A stretch of DNA of 28,681 bases, from IMG/VR virus record IMGVR_UViG_3300031772_000210, positions 1 through 28,681 of that record. One strand, given 5' to 3'. Positions 1 to 8,033 of this stretch are shown piece by piece (within the stretch, counting starts at the first letter, position 1; each line of letters opens with the position of its first letter). The notes below the pieces were generated by a model. That model did not search any database, had not been told where the DNA came from, and was given only the letters and a program-made list of their open reading frames with translations. The translations under genes were made by a program, and so were the position numbers. This stretch comes from a virus.

Positions 1-1792
1 TTGTACCAGAAGTTAATCCAGTATTTAATGTGAATTTCTTATTAGCAGTTGTTGATGATACAATATTTGTAATAGTCATATTAGCTAATGATGCCTTAAC
101 ATTATTATCAATTAACATTGTCATCTGGTTTTTATTCGGAGAAGACAATAGGTTAGTTAAATAGTTAAAGAATTTAATTCTTCTATATTGTTTGTAATTT
201 GATGTGACAGCTGTAGCATTCGTACCCAACATTTCTATTGTGAATGAACCAGAACCATTGTTTGTTACAGTATAATCTGTACCAACTAATAATTCAACAT
301 ATCCAGTAGTATTAACAGTAATATCATTGAATATAGGAGAACCAGTTATCTGATTAACACCACTTATTGTTTGAATACCAAATACTATTTGTCCTAATAC
401 TATGTCAGTTGTATTAACTGATATATTAGCTGAGTTGGTAGTATTTTCATATTTAACAATTGTTCCTGTTGTATCAATTGCATATGTAGTTGAATATGTT
501 AATGTAGATGCTGTTATACCAATATATGTACTTGGATCAATTGTGAATGAACCAGTAGCAGATATATTGTGCTTAACTCCACCAATTACAGTATAAGCAC
601 CAGATGCTACACCATATGTTATGGTAGCAGATGCTGTACTAGATGAATGAGTAGCCGATACACCACTTACAAAACCTTCAGCATAATAAGCTGAACGAAT
701 AGTTGAAGATGTACCACTTCTTAAAGTTGACATTGTACCGTTTATAGCGGTTACATTACCAGCTCTATCAAGATATGTGTTACTATATGGCATCGATTCT
801 AAAATTGCATCTTTATAAGATAAAAATTCAATATCAGTGATGTCATCATTAGCAATTAAATTATTACCGATAATATCAATTAGACCATTTGGTGTATCTG
901 TCTCTAGCATTTCAGCATTAAAAGCACAGAATAATCCAGTTTTGTCAGTATCTCTATTAAGTATAGTTTCAACGAAGATATTTGAACCATTTTTATTTCT
1001 AAAGTATGGAATTAAAGAAACACCTTCATAGTAACCTAAAACATTTACGTTTCTATCATTTACAAAATTAACAACTTGATCTTTTCTTAAACCAGTTGTA
1101 TTGAAGTAGTTACCCCACTTAGTATCAACTGCTAATACTGGATAGTTAGACCAGTCACCTGATACTACCACAACATCAATCATATAATCAGATACGTAAT
1201 CATTAGTATATACATAAGTTGGAACCTTATCAACTGAACCATAGTAGTCCAACATTGTTTGGTTATAACCAGTAATTTTAGATTTAAATACAAATGCGGT
1301 AATAGTTTTATCAGACATATTAGTAAATTGTATAACTCTAGTGCTAGCACCTGGGTTAGTTTTAACTAAATTTAAAAATGCTTCTGTATCTTTTGTCCAG
1401 AAACCAGTAGTGTCAAAAAATCTTCTATATGGACCAGTTCTAACAACATCATTTAAGTATTGTGTAGAAGTAGACATAGATTTATATTCTAATAAGTCTA
1501 AAGTATCATCAGTTGCTAATAAATTCATAGCCCAAACTGGACTAGACTCCAACATCTTTGCAATAGTTCTTTGAAAATAAGAACCCTTCTTTTCCATATT
1601 TGTATCAATCGATCCAAATATTTTTTCTAGATCACTAGTAGTGTTTAATAATACTGGATTGTTAACAGGGCCTTTTCTTGAAAATCCAATAACCATAGTC
1701 GACAAGCCTTGTACTGTAGGTGTTTGAATCGCTGAGTTATCGAATTCTTCTATAAAGATGCCTGGGCGTTTGTATTTACCAATTTGAACCAT
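1..1792 (-). CDS. Contractile tail sheath protein (gp18-like), C-terminus missing
   Basis: Polymerises around the tail tube and contracts to drive the tube through the host envelope. I translated the minus strand directly: an open frame runs from ATG at 1792 to the window edge, 597 codons without a stop. The N-terminus MVQIGKYKRPGIFIEEFDNS is the classic sheath start (RPGI-[FY]-IEE), followed by the usual QGLSTMVIGFSRKGPVNNPV segment. The middle, about residues 360-560, is rich in Thr, Ser, Ile and Val and looks like an inserted beta-domain of the exposed, variable kind. The conserved C-terminal domain lies outside the window. The TATATATTAA copy at 1822-1831, 29 bases upstream, is its likely late promoter. 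Family assignment is confident; the exact C-terminal end is unknown. Confidence 0.88.
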   Translation of the reverse strand, partial: MVQIGKYKRPGIFIEEFDNSAIQTPTVQGLSTMVIGFSRKGPVNNPVLLNTTSDLEKIFGSIDTNMEKKGSYFQRTIAKMLESSPVWAMNLLATDDTLDLLEYKSMSTSTQYLNDVVRTGPYRRFFDTTGFWTKDTEAFLNLVKTNPGASTRVIQFTNMSDKTITAFVFKSKITGYNQTMLDYYGSVDKVPTYVYTNDYVSDYMIDVVVVSGDWSNYPVLAVDTKWGNYFNTTGLRKDQVVNFVNDRNVNVLGYYEGVSLIPYFRNKNGSNIFVETILNRDTDKTGLFCAFNAEMLETDTPNGLIDIIGNNLIANDDITDIEFLSYKDAILESMPYSNTYLDRAGNVTAINGTMSTLRSGTSSTIRSAYYAEGFVSGVSATHSSSTASATITYGVASGAYTVIGGVKHNISATGSFTIDPSTYIGITASTLTYSTTYAIDTTGTIVKYENTTNSANISVNTTDIVLGQIVFGIQTISGVNQITGSPIFNDITVNTTGYVELLVGTDYTVTNNGSGSFTIEMLGTNATAVTSNYKQYRRIKFFNYLTNLLSSPNKNQMTMLIDNNVKASLANMTITNIVSSTTANKKFTLNTGLTSGT

Positions 1793-1821
1793 ATTAGCTT
1801 TATTAATTTTATTTTATAACA

Positions 1822-1831
1822 TATATATTAA
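1822..1831 (-). promoter_or_regulatory. Candidate late promoter TTAATATATA for the sheath gene
   Basis: Exact copy of TTAATATATA on the minus strand, 29 bases before the sheath ATG. The same ten bases recur upstream of other morphogenetic genes in this window. The role as a gp55-type late promoter is inferred. Confidence 0.6.
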
Positions 1832-1889
1832 TAATAAAAAACAACTTTTTCATAATTAATAACATGTGGATATGATAATGATTTTTATT

Positions 1890-2402
1890 CTAAGCATTCC
1901 TCTTCATGTCAGCTACCTCTTCTTTAGTATCTTTAATTGCATCTTTCATGTCTTTGTCAAACTCTTTATACTTTTTGATAACTTTAGCTCTTAGTGTATT
2001 TAGCTCATCCGTTGTATCTTTTGTATCAAGTTTAACTTGTGTTAGTTGTTGAGCTATTTGTGCTGCTTGTGATTTATCAACTGGTGCTTTTAATTCAGAA
2101 GTTTTTTCTTGATTACCTTTGAGGTTATTTTCTAATTCTCTTACTCTTCTATCATCTCTTTGAATCTCAGCAAGTTTAACTAAATATGTATTCTTTATTA
2201 TATTAGTACCTCTTTTTATTAGAGTTTTTCTGACAATACTTTGATATGCTAGCTCTGGGTCTTTTGCATCATTCAGGAAGGCTGAGGTTAATATACCAGC
2301 ATTTTTCTTGTAATCCTGAATCATTTTATCTCTATCTTCTATCCTTTGTGTGATATCCTGATCAGATGTTGCATATGCTTCGTATAATAAGATGTATTTC
2401 AT
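1890..2402 (-). CDS. Probable internal head protein with capsid-targeting-like leader
   Basis: 170 residues. I do not recognise the body. The N-terminus MKYILLYEAYATS fits the short leader shared by eleven proteins in this window, with a possible prohead-protease site L-Y-E|A at residues 6-8. The rest is highly charged and helical (many Lys, Asp and Glu, no Cys). It has a probable coiled coil from about residue 75 onward, interrupted by a Gln/Ala-rich stretch near residue 110. It lies directly upstream of the sheath gene on the same strand. A TTAATATATA copy is 12 bases before the ATG, so it can be transcribed alone and read into the sheath. The packaged-protein role is inferred from the leader only. 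Confidence 0.6.
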   Translation of the reverse strand: MKYILLYEAYATSDQDITQRIEDRDKMIQDYKKNAGILTSAFLNDAKDPELAYQSIVRKTLIKRGTNIIKNTYLVKLAEIQRDDRRVRELENNLKGNQEKTSELKAPVDKSQAAQIAQQLTQVKLDTKDTTDELNTLRAKVIKKYKEFDKDMKDAIKDTKEEVADMKRNA

Positions 2403-2414
2403 ATTGATTGACTG

Positions 2415-2424
2415 TATATATTAA
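2415..2424 (-). promoter_or_regulatory. Candidate late promoter TTAATATATA
   Basis: Exact minus-strand copy 12 bases upstream of the ATG at 2402. With T4-like spacing the transcript would have a leader of only a few bases. Confidence 0.55.
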
Positions 2425-2478
2425 TGAATTAAATCGTATTTTATGAAGTATCAATTAGGTAAAATAAACCATTTTTTA

Positions 2479-2510
2479 TTTGCATATGTCAATTTAATTC
2501 CTTATATTTG
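2479..2510 (+). promoter_or_regulatory. Bacteroidota-type promoter, upstream of a tandem pair
   Basis: TTTG at 2479-2482, a 20-base spacer, then TATATTTG at 2503-2510. This is an exact fit to the Bacteroidota housekeeping consensus TTTG / TAnnTTTG. It points to transcription by unmodified host RNA polymerase, probably early in infection. Confidence 0.7.
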
Positions 2511-2548
2511 TATTAGAATATAATAAAGCAAATATAAATAAAGAAAAA

Positions 2549-2580
2549 TTTGCACAATTCATATATATTCCGTATATTTA
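2549..2580 (+). promoter_or_regulatory. Bacteroidota-type promoter, downstream of a tandem pair
   Basis: TTTG at 2549-2552, again a 20-base spacer, then TATATTTA at 2573-2580 (one mismatch to TAnnTTTG). The identical spacing to the promoter 70 bases upstream makes a tandem pair likely. The RNA would start only a few bases before the ribosome binding site of the gene at 2599. Confidence 0.55.
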
Positions 2581-2583
2581 CAT

Positions 2584-2591
2584 AAAGGAGG
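2584..2591 (+). promoter_or_regulatory. Strong Shine-Dalgarno sequence AAAGGAGG
   Basis: AAAGGAGG ends seven bases before the ATG at 2599. This is near-perfect and stands out because almost no other gene in the window has a purine-rich ribosome binding site, as expected in Bacteroidota. It supports the chosen start and suggests very high expression or a different ancestry for this gene. Confidence 0.7.
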
Positions 2592-2598
2592 ACACGCT

Positions 2599-2964
2599 AT
2601 GAAAAACATCTTAAAAAACGCTATCTGCATCGACTTAACTCAATTCAACCACGCTGGTTTAGCCAAAGTTGTTGCTGAGTACCCATTTATATCACTTAAT
2701 ATGCTTGTTGGTAACAAGGATAATGGGTTTGCTAAACTATTCATTGATAAGTTTGATGGGCTTGTTATTGCCTATACTACTAAGAAAGATAAGACTATTG
2801 TTTTCAGCACTGAATTCACTAACTTATTAAGTAGTATGACTACTATCACTATCACTAAAGAAGATAGAGTTCTTGAATTAGACGCTATACTTGAAAAGAT
2901 TTCAAAATATGGTAAGGACTCTTTAAAGAAAGACGAAATTGATTTTTTAAACAACTTAAACTAA
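2599..2964 (+). CDS. Small protein of unknown function, first gene of an early-type unit
   Basis: 121 residues, not recognised. No signal peptide, no membrane span and a single Cys. It looks like a compact alpha/beta protein ending in a charged helical segment with a Lys/Asp pattern. It starts behind tandem host-type promoters and an unusually strong AAAGGAGG. The first 60 bases use more C-ending codons than the neighbouring genes, which may reflect a different origin. The next gene starts six bases after its stop, so the three genes to 3714 probably form one transcript. Given its expression signals an early, abundant host-takeover or decoy protein is possible, but that is a guess. Confidence 0.7.
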   Translation: MKNILKNAICIDLTQFNHAGLAKVVAEYPFISLNMLVGNKDNGFAKLFIDKFDGLVIAYTTKKDKTIVFSTEFTNLLSSMTTITITKEDRVLELDAILEKISKYGKDSLKKDEIDFLNNLN

Positions 2965-2970
2965 TACAAA

Positions 2971-3162
2971 ATGGGATTATTTGGAGCAATAGCCGGTTTA
3001 TTTACCGCAAGTAAAGTACACGATAAAATCGACCAAGATCACGACGATAGCTTTATTGAAGATTCGTTTGAGGTTGGTGTATCTAATGTCGCTGGTAGTA
3101 TAGTTGGTGATTTAGTAGATGATTTATTCGATGATAGTGATGATGATGATGATGATTTTTAA
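2971..3162 (+). CDS. Small acidic protein of unknown function
   Basis: 63 residues. It begins with the hydrophobic stretch MGLFGAIAGLFTASKV, turns acidic, and ends in a run of Asp (DDSDDDDDDF). A second hydrophobic/glycine segment lies around residues 37-48 (VGVSNVAGSIVGDLV). The pattern suggests membrane association or a DNA-mimic-like acidic tail, but I cannot name a family. It sits six bases after the previous stop and 18 bases before the CAP gene, so it is cotranscribed with both. Confidence 0.6.
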   Translation: MGLFGAIAGLFTASKVHDKIDQDHDDSFIEDSFEVGVSNVAGSIVGDLVDDLFDDSDDDDDDF

Positions 3163-3180
3163 TCTATAAAAACAATAACA

Positions 3181-3714
3181 ATGAAAAATATATTAATTCT
3201 TTTACTTCTCTCTATTTCTTGTTTTGCTCAAACAAAGCTTGATAGCTTAGTATTCAATAAAGTAAATGAATATAGAGCATCTAAGGGTCTTAGCAAGATA
3301 TCTTGGGACACTGCTGCCTTCAAAGCGAGCAAATGTCATTCTGATTACTTAGAGGGATTGGCTGCTAAGACAAACTATACAGTTATCACTGCTGGTCACT
3401 CAGAGAATGCTAAGGGTCTTGAAGATGCTGAAGATAGATTTATTCACTTTGGTGGAAAGACTAAATATGTTGGTGAAATTGTTTTGATAAACTCATCTAA
3501 TTTAAAAGATAATGATGCTGACAAACTTGATAAGTTAGCAACCAGCCTTGTAAAACAATGGAAAGATTCACCAAAACATAATGAAATTATGTTAACTCCT
3601 AATTTTAACTTTGGTGGTATTAGTTGTAAGATTATTACCAGACCAGCTGGATTAAGAGGAATCACAAATTATGAAACTTGGTCAACTTTTGTCTTTGCTA
3701 AAATCCCTGATTAA
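3181..3714 (+). CDS. Exported CAP/SCP-domain protein
   Basis: 177 residues. The first 16-18 residues (MKNILILLLLSISCFAQ) form a typical Bacteroidota signal peptide. Cleavage after the AQ is likely; the Cys has only a weak lipobox. The mature part fits the bacterial CAP (cysteine-rich secretory protein/SCP) fold: an N-terminal helix with NKVNEYRASKGL and a following W-D, a His in the AGHSEN region, a V-G-E-I segment, and the hallmark W-K-D-S-P-K-H-N before NFNFGGIS. CAP proteins act outside the cytoplasm, and bacterial members are mostly of unknown biochemistry. As the last gene of a host-promoter unit it is probably made early and exported, perhaps altering the cell surface. It ends convergently with, and overlaps by four bases, the OmpA-like gene. 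Confidence 0.8.
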   Translation: MKNILILLLLSISCFAQTKLDSLVFNKVNEYRASKGLSKISWDTAAFKASKCHSDYLEGLAAKTNYTVITAGHSENAKGLEDAEDRFIHFGGKTKYVGEIVLINSSNLKDNDADKLDKLATSLVKQWKDSPKHNEIMLTPNFNFGGISCKIITRPAGLRGITNYETWSTFVFAKIPD

Positions 3715-3727
3715 CCCCAGGGATTTT
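3700..3727. terminator. Bidirectional terminator between convergent genes
   Basis: Ten-base-pair stem AAAATCCCTG / CAGGGATTTT with an eight-base loop that contains both stop codons. A-rich and T-rich flanks allow it to work on both strands. Confidence 0.7.
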
Positions 3728-4574
3728 GCTTATTGCCCCAAGTAGGACACAAATATGTACTATTTTTACCTGTTCTTCTGTGATGTTTGATTGGACCCAA
3801 CCCAAAATTGAACTTGAATCCACCTTTAAACTTATGGCGACTGCCAGTATCAGTACTACCCTTTTCCTTCGATAAATAATAAGTTTTTGTTATAGGTTGT
3901 TCTGGTTTGGGTTCGCGTGGTTCTGTTACTTCCGGTTTAATATAGTAAATATCAACGCTAACGTATCTAGCTGACTGTTCAATCTCTGCTTCTCCTTGTT
4001 CATATTTTTGTTCCGTTTGTATTAAGCTATTATTGATACCCAATTCTCCCATGTAAGTAGATATTGATTCGCTTCTGGCTCTAGATAAGCCCTGATTATC
4101 TGGTGTATATCCTTTAGAACTTAATAGATTTCGTAAATTAGCACTTGGTTTTTGTTTATCAGTTGATGATACAATTACAATATCAGTAATTACACCATTA
4201 TCATTGCTAATACTAGCTAGTGAATTATAGATACTATCACTCACTTCTTGTGATAATTCAAATTTACCAGATTGGAAGTACTGATCTTTATCAAGCTTAA
4301 TTCTCGTAACCATCATTTCATCCTGTGGTGCCTTTTCTTTAACTTCATTGAATAATGTATCGACTTTAACCGAATCAAGACTCCAACCACGTTTAATTAA
4401 ACTTGGTAGACTAGCTTCCTGCTTAGTATGAAATGTTCTTCTTGATCCAACATCTTCACCTTTTTGACCAAATGCGCTAACACCCAGTATAGATAATAAA
4501 CCAACAAGAATGTTTTCTTTCCATCCTTCTTCTTCGTTTATCTTATCGAATTCGCTAAATTTTGATATTCTCAT
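3711..4574 (-). CDS. OmpA-like domain protein with capsid-targeting-like leader and hydrophobic segment
   Basis: 287 residues. The leader MRISKFSEFDKINE carries an I-N-E site at residues 12-14. It is followed by a hydrophobic stretch (about 21-36, NILVGLLSILGVSAFGQ) that resembles a signal peptide or membrane anchor. About residues 98-212 match the OmpA C-terminal (peptidoglycan-binding) family: an F-x-x-G-K-F-E-L-S opening, an S-T-D in the central strand, N-Q-G-L-S-R-A-R-S, and a closing ARYVSVDI. A basic Gly/Lys-rich tail follows. It is the last gene of the four-gene operon starting at 7939, one base after its upstream neighbour's stop. If packaged and cleaved, it could be ejected and then anchored in the envelope against peptidoglycan; that is inference. 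A structural virion role is the alternative. Confidence 0.72.
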   Translation of the reverse strand: MRISKFSEFDKINEEEGWKENILVGLLSILGVSAFGQKGEDVGSRRTFHTKQEASLPSLIKRGWSLDSVKVDTLFNEVKEKAPQDEMMVTRIKLDKDQYFQSGKFELSQEVSDSIYNSLASISNDNGVITDIVIVSSTDKQKPSANLRNLLSSKGYTPDNQGLSRARSESISTYMGELGINNSLIQTEQKYEQGEAEIEQSARYVSVDIYYIKPEVTEPREPKPEQPITKTYYLSKEKGSTDTGSRHKFKGGFKFNFGLGPIKHHRRTGKNSTYLCPTWGNKQNPWG

Positions 4575-4575
4575 A

Positions 4576-6327
4576 TTAGTCTTTTGCTTTGCTCATATTA
4601 TCAGTTAATATTTTGATAATACTATTAATTTTATTTGCTTCTTCTTTAGAAGAGTCTTCTAAACTAATTTTAGCCCATTTAATGGCTTGTTTATAGCCTC
4701 TATCAGCACCATTATTAATTAACCAAGTAACTAATTCAAGGTGATTGTTTTCTGCCGCAAATTTAAGTGGCATACCATCTTTAGAGTTAATATCAACTCC
4801 CTTATTATGTAAGTATTCAACTAATTTAGTGTTACCTGTTCTACAAGCAGCACGTATAGCATAAGCATCTTCGAAGTTAGGATCAACACCATATTCTTCG
4901 ATGATATACTTAACCGCATCAAAGTCACCTGATAGTGATTTAAATGCTTCTTTATTCATTGATGCACCATGTTTAAGTAAAAGTTTCAACATATCAAATG
5001 TCTTAACTAATGATACTGCCGTTTTATTCTTTTCATATGTAATATCTGGATTAGAACCATTTAATAATAGAAACTCAGCAATTTCTACGTTATTTGTTTT
5101 TACGGCATTTCTGAGTGGTTTACCTGAATCGATATTTATATTAGCACCATCCTCAAGACATTGTTTAATTCTCTCTAATGTTGGTAATTTTTCACCCTTT
5201 AACTCTCTAGACGCAATATTATATTTCTCTTTCTGTGCTTTCTCTTCTTTGGTCATACCACGAAGAGCTTCATTTTCTTCTTTTGTTAAATCTCGTCTAA
5301 CATCAGCTTCATTAATGTGATTATCATTTTTAATATGTGCTGTTGTAAACTTATCTCTCATGTCAATAGTCGCACCGATAATTGACCTCTGATTTGTTGG
5401 TGGTAATGAGTAATCAAAAATAGCATATTGTTTAGTGAATTTATCTTCACCACCAACATATTGATCCCAATAACTTTGCATTCTCATAATACACCAATTT
5501 GTCTGTGCACATGTAATTCTACAAGCATCAAAGGATTTCAATTCTAATATTATGCGTTCTTTATCTTCATTGATGTAAGCAACAGCTATACCCCACTTAT
5601 CACCATATTTACTATTAACTTCTTCAACTTTCTTTAATAGATTAGCAAGACCATCATTACTAGATGCTTTAACATATGTTTCTACCCTCTTAACTAATTC
5701 ATCTACGGTTCTATATGCACTAATTTTTCTAAGAAACTCTTTTCTTAAAATTGGATCTAAGTCAAAGAAACCTGCGGCTGCGCCTTCAAATCTTTCTTTA
5801 ATCTTACCAGTTGCTCTAATAACATCATGTTTTAACTCGGACGGTAACTCATTAATAAAGTTTTTAACTTTACGTTGTATTACTAATTGTTCGACATCGT
5901 CACGTAAATCTTCAAGTGCAGTTCTATCTTCTAATCCAAATCTCTTTTCTGATTCAAGATATTTATCGACTGTTTTTGGTAGCTTATTTAAAACATCTCT
6001 ATTCTCAATGAGTTTATTGTATAATTCAGTTAATTCTTCAAGTGAACCTTTATCTCTAAAGAAAAACTTGGTAAATACCTCAGTGTAACCTGGGTTTCTT
6101 TCTACTAATTTCTTAATCTTTAAGAAATTTTCATCATTCTCAGCTCTACGAATCTCTTCTGGTGTTAGCTTAATTTGTAGTGGCTTTTCACCTTCTTTTG
6201 GTGGTTCTTGTGGACCAGCCCTTTCTATCTTTTGAGCCAACATAGTATCACGCATAAATTTCTTAGCGTTTTGTACGTTCTCATTTAATGACTTACCTAT
6301 AAAATTCTCGTAGTTAAATAATTTCAT
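4576..6327 (-). CDS. Ankyrin-repeat protein with capsid-targeting-like leader
   Basis: 583 residues. The leader MKLFNYENFIGKSLNE ends in an L-N-E site at residues 14-16. Residues 50-240 are charged and mostly helical. Residues 245-335 form a separate domain with clustered Cys and Trp (CRITCAQTNWCI, then W-D-Q-Y and KQYAIFDYSL); I have seen T-x-W-C motifs of this kind in other phage proteins of unknown function. From about residue 383 to 570 there are ankyrin repeats with the usual G-A-N-I-N, A-E-F-L-L-L-N-G, L-L-L-K-H-G-A and V-T-W-L-I-N-N-G-A-D signatures. Ankyrin repeats bind proteins. With a head leader, this is a candidate ejected effector. It overlaps the upstream gene by one base (TAATG-type coupling). 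Confidence 0.78.
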   Translation of the reverse strand: MKLFNYENFIGKSLNENVQNAKKFMRDTMLAQKIERAGPQEPPKEGEKPLQIKLTPEEIRRAENDENFLKIKKLVERNPGYTEVFTKFFFRDKGSLEELTELYNKLIENRDVLNKLPKTVDKYLESEKRFGLEDRTALEDLRDDVEQLVIQRKVKNFINELPSELKHDVIRATGKIKERFEGAAAGFFDLDPILRKEFLRKISAYRTVDELVKRVETYVKASSNDGLANLLKKVEEVNSKYGDKWGIAVAYINEDKERIILELKSFDACRITCAQTNWCIMRMQSYWDQYVGGEDKFTKQYAIFDYSLPPTNQRSIIGATIDMRDKFTTAHIKNDNHINEADVRRDLTKEENEALRGMTKEEKAQKEKYNIASRELKGEKLPTLERIKQCLEDGANINIDSGKPLRNAVKTNNVEIAEFLLLNGSNPDITYEKNKTAVSLVKTFDMLKLLLKHGASMNKEAFKSLSGDFDAVKYIIEEYGVDPNFEDAYAIRAACRTGNTKLVEYLHNKGVDINSKDGMPLKFAAENNHLELVTWLINNGADRGYKQAIKWAKISLEDSSKEEANKINSIIKILTDNMSKAKD

Positions 6328-7709
6328 TACTTTCTTCTATTTTTAGACTCGTTTATTCTTTCAAATTCCTTCATATAGACTGCAACAGACTCATTCGCTA
6401 AATATTGAGAAATCTTTTTAAATCTTTCAATGTCACCAGCATCTAAGGCATCATCTGCTTCACTATGAAGGTCGGATTTTGACATAGTTGAGTAATCAAT
6501 CTCTTCAGTTTCTTCAGTAGATGTTGATTTTGCTACAATCTCCTCAGATGGTAGTGCTACGCCTAGTTCATACTCTTTTAATTCTGTTATAACAGCAACA
6601 ACAAGATTATCAACTTCAGTTCTTGCTTCAGGCGTTTTCATTAAAATACCTTTCATTAATCTTAAAAAGTGTTCTGCTTGTAGCTCTATCATTTTACCAA
6701 ATACGTGTTCACGTATATTTGGAAATTCATCTACACTGCTATTCTCATTAATAAAATCTCTTAAATCTGCAGCTATTTCTGGACCATATCTAAAATCTTC
6801 AGCCTCATCTTCAAATGTATCAGTATTCATTAGAACCTTTTTAGCAATTTCTTCATTGCCTGGTATGCCTTTTGCTGTAATTAATTCATATATACCTTTT
6901 ACAGCTTCGTGTAATAACATCGGAAAATCGATACCAATTGCTTTAACTGTAATTTCAAATTCGTTTGATGATTCTTCTTCTTCTTGTTCTTCCTCTTTTT
7001 CTTCTTTACCAACTTCAAATGGTTTAATATCATCTATTTCTTTAGGCTTCCATTCTACCTTACAAGCACCCGCCATTCCCTCTGGAGCATGCTCCATCAT
7101 ATGACTTTTTTGCTCAATTGGTATAATCCAATCTAATTTATCAGCAATACTAGTAATTTCATTCCATATTCTAAAAGCTTCTTCACCATCCTTTTCGCCA
7201 AAAAGTTCTATAATCTTTTCTTTAACTTCTGGCATATTTAGAATGTGTTTAGTATTCTTAGCTTCTCCTTGTGTAATAGCATTTGCTATCTTTCTCTTAT
7301 CAACTTCCTTTCTAACTTCTGGATCTTCAAATTTTCTAACTTGTGGCATTTGACATGTCTCACCATCACAATCATCCATGAAATTTTTAACTTGTCTACC
7401 ACTTTTAGCAAATTTTATATCTAGCTTAATATTATCATCAAATAGAGATCCGTAATTATTCATAATTACATCATATGCTATCTTCTCTAATTGCTCTTCT
7501 TTACCAGCTATTAATCTCATCGACTTTTGAACCAATCCCATAATTCTTGGGAATAGTTGACGAGGATCAGCTCCTGTTAGTCCTAGATTTCTACTAGCTC
7601 TTGCTTCTACATCTTTTAAATAGCCTGGTTCGTTCTTATCCTTTTCACCTGGAATACCTTCACTACCTTTGATAGTTATTTCTTCAAGAAATTTCTTAAA
7701 ATCTTTCAT
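6327..7709 (-). CDS. Large probable head protein of unknown function
   Basis: 460 residues, not recognised. The leader MKDFKKFLEEITIKG has an L-E-E site at residues 8-10. There is a short Cys pair (C-D-G-E-T-C) near residue 115. A very acidic low-complexity linker rich in Glu around residue 240 separates an N-terminal part from a C-terminal helical part containing FPMLLHEAVKGIYELI. The C-terminus ends KNRRK. It is coupled at both ends: its start overlaps the upstream gene's stop by one base, and its stop overlaps the ankyrin gene's start. The leader and operon place it with candidate packaged proteins, but its length and acidic linker would also suit a core/scaffold component. Confidence 0.6.
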   Translation of the reverse strand: MKDFKKFLEEITIKGSEGIPGEKDKNEPGYLKDVEARASRNLGLTGADPRQLFPRIMGLVQKSMRLIAGKEEQLEKIAYDVIMNNYGSLFDDNIKLDIKFAKSGRQVKNFMDDCDGETCQMPQVRKFEDPEVRKEVDKRKIANAITQGEAKNTKHILNMPEVKEKIIELFGEKDGEEAFRIWNEITSIADKLDWIIPIEQKSHMMEHAPEGMAGACKVEWKPKEIDDIKPFEVGKEEKEEEQEEEESSNEFEITVKAIGIDFPMLLHEAVKGIYELITAKGIPGNEEIAKKVLMNTDTFEDEAEDFRYGPEIAADLRDFINENSSVDEFPNIREHVFGKMIELQAEHFLRLMKGILMKTPEARTEVDNLVVAVITELKEYELGVALPSEEIVAKSTSTEETEEIDYSTMSKSDLHSEADDALDAGDIERFKKISQYLANESVAVYMKEFERINESKNRRK

Positions 7710-7939
7710 TAGTCTATATATTTTTTAATATCTTCACCAGTTTTATTCATTAACATTATGAATTTATTAGCAACCTCTTCAGCAGTAGCCTTTGGAACTA
7801 AATCTGTATCAGGTTTATCTCTTCTAAATGGTGTTGGTTTAGCGGGCTTGACGATTGGTTTTGTTGTAGGCTCTTTTGTACCTGGTTGAGTCTGAGGTTC
7901 AGCCATTGTAAAAGTTTCAAATTTCTTTAAATATCTCAT
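7709..7939 (-). CDS. Small Pro/Lys/Thr-rich protein with capsid-targeting-like leader
   Basis: 76 residues. The leader is MRYLKKFETFTMAE, then a low-complexity Pro/Thr/Lys stretch to about residue 50, then a short helix. No family is recognised. It is the first gene of the four-gene minus-strand operon and overlaps the next start by one base. An exact TTAATATATA copy lies 23 bases upstream of the ATG. Its composition resembles small internal head peptides, but the role is inferred. Confidence 0.6.
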   Translation of the reverse strand: MRYLKKFETFTMAEPQTQPGTKEPTTKPIVKPAKPTPFRRDKPDTDLVPKATAEEVANKFIMLMNKTGEDIKKYID

Positions 7940-7962
7940 AGTGAGTTCTTTTGGTTTGATGG

Positions 7963-7972
7963 TATATATTAA
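7963..7972 (-). promoter_or_regulatory. Candidate late promoter TTAATATATA of the CTS operon
   Basis: Exact minus-strand copy, 23 bases before the ATG at 7939. The same spacing is seen at 17057 and 17970. It sits back to back with the host-type ligase promoter, separating late and early units. Confidence 0.6.
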
Positions 7973-7987
7973 TAATCTAAAATTAAT

Positions 7988-8018
7988 TTTGAAAATTCAA
8001 CATTTTTTCGTATATTTG
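7988..8018 (+). promoter_or_regulatory. Bacteroidota-type promoter of the ligase operon
   Basis: TTTG at 7988-7991, a 19-base spacer, and TATATTTG at 8011-8018: exact consensus. It places the RNA start just before the ATG at 8034, which rules out the in-frame ATG at 7941 as the ligase start. Confidence 0.75.
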
Positions 8019-8033
8019 TATAAATACACGACT

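Noticed and set aside
1-1600. Small plus-strand frames at 402, 837 and 1341
   Set aside because: They lie opposite the continuous sheath frame, which has clear family motifs; they lack promoters and recognisable products.
7941-8033. Upstream in-frame ATG for the ligase
   Set aside because: The host-type promoter -7 box ends at 8018, so RNA would begin after 7941, and the added 31 residues do not match LigA.
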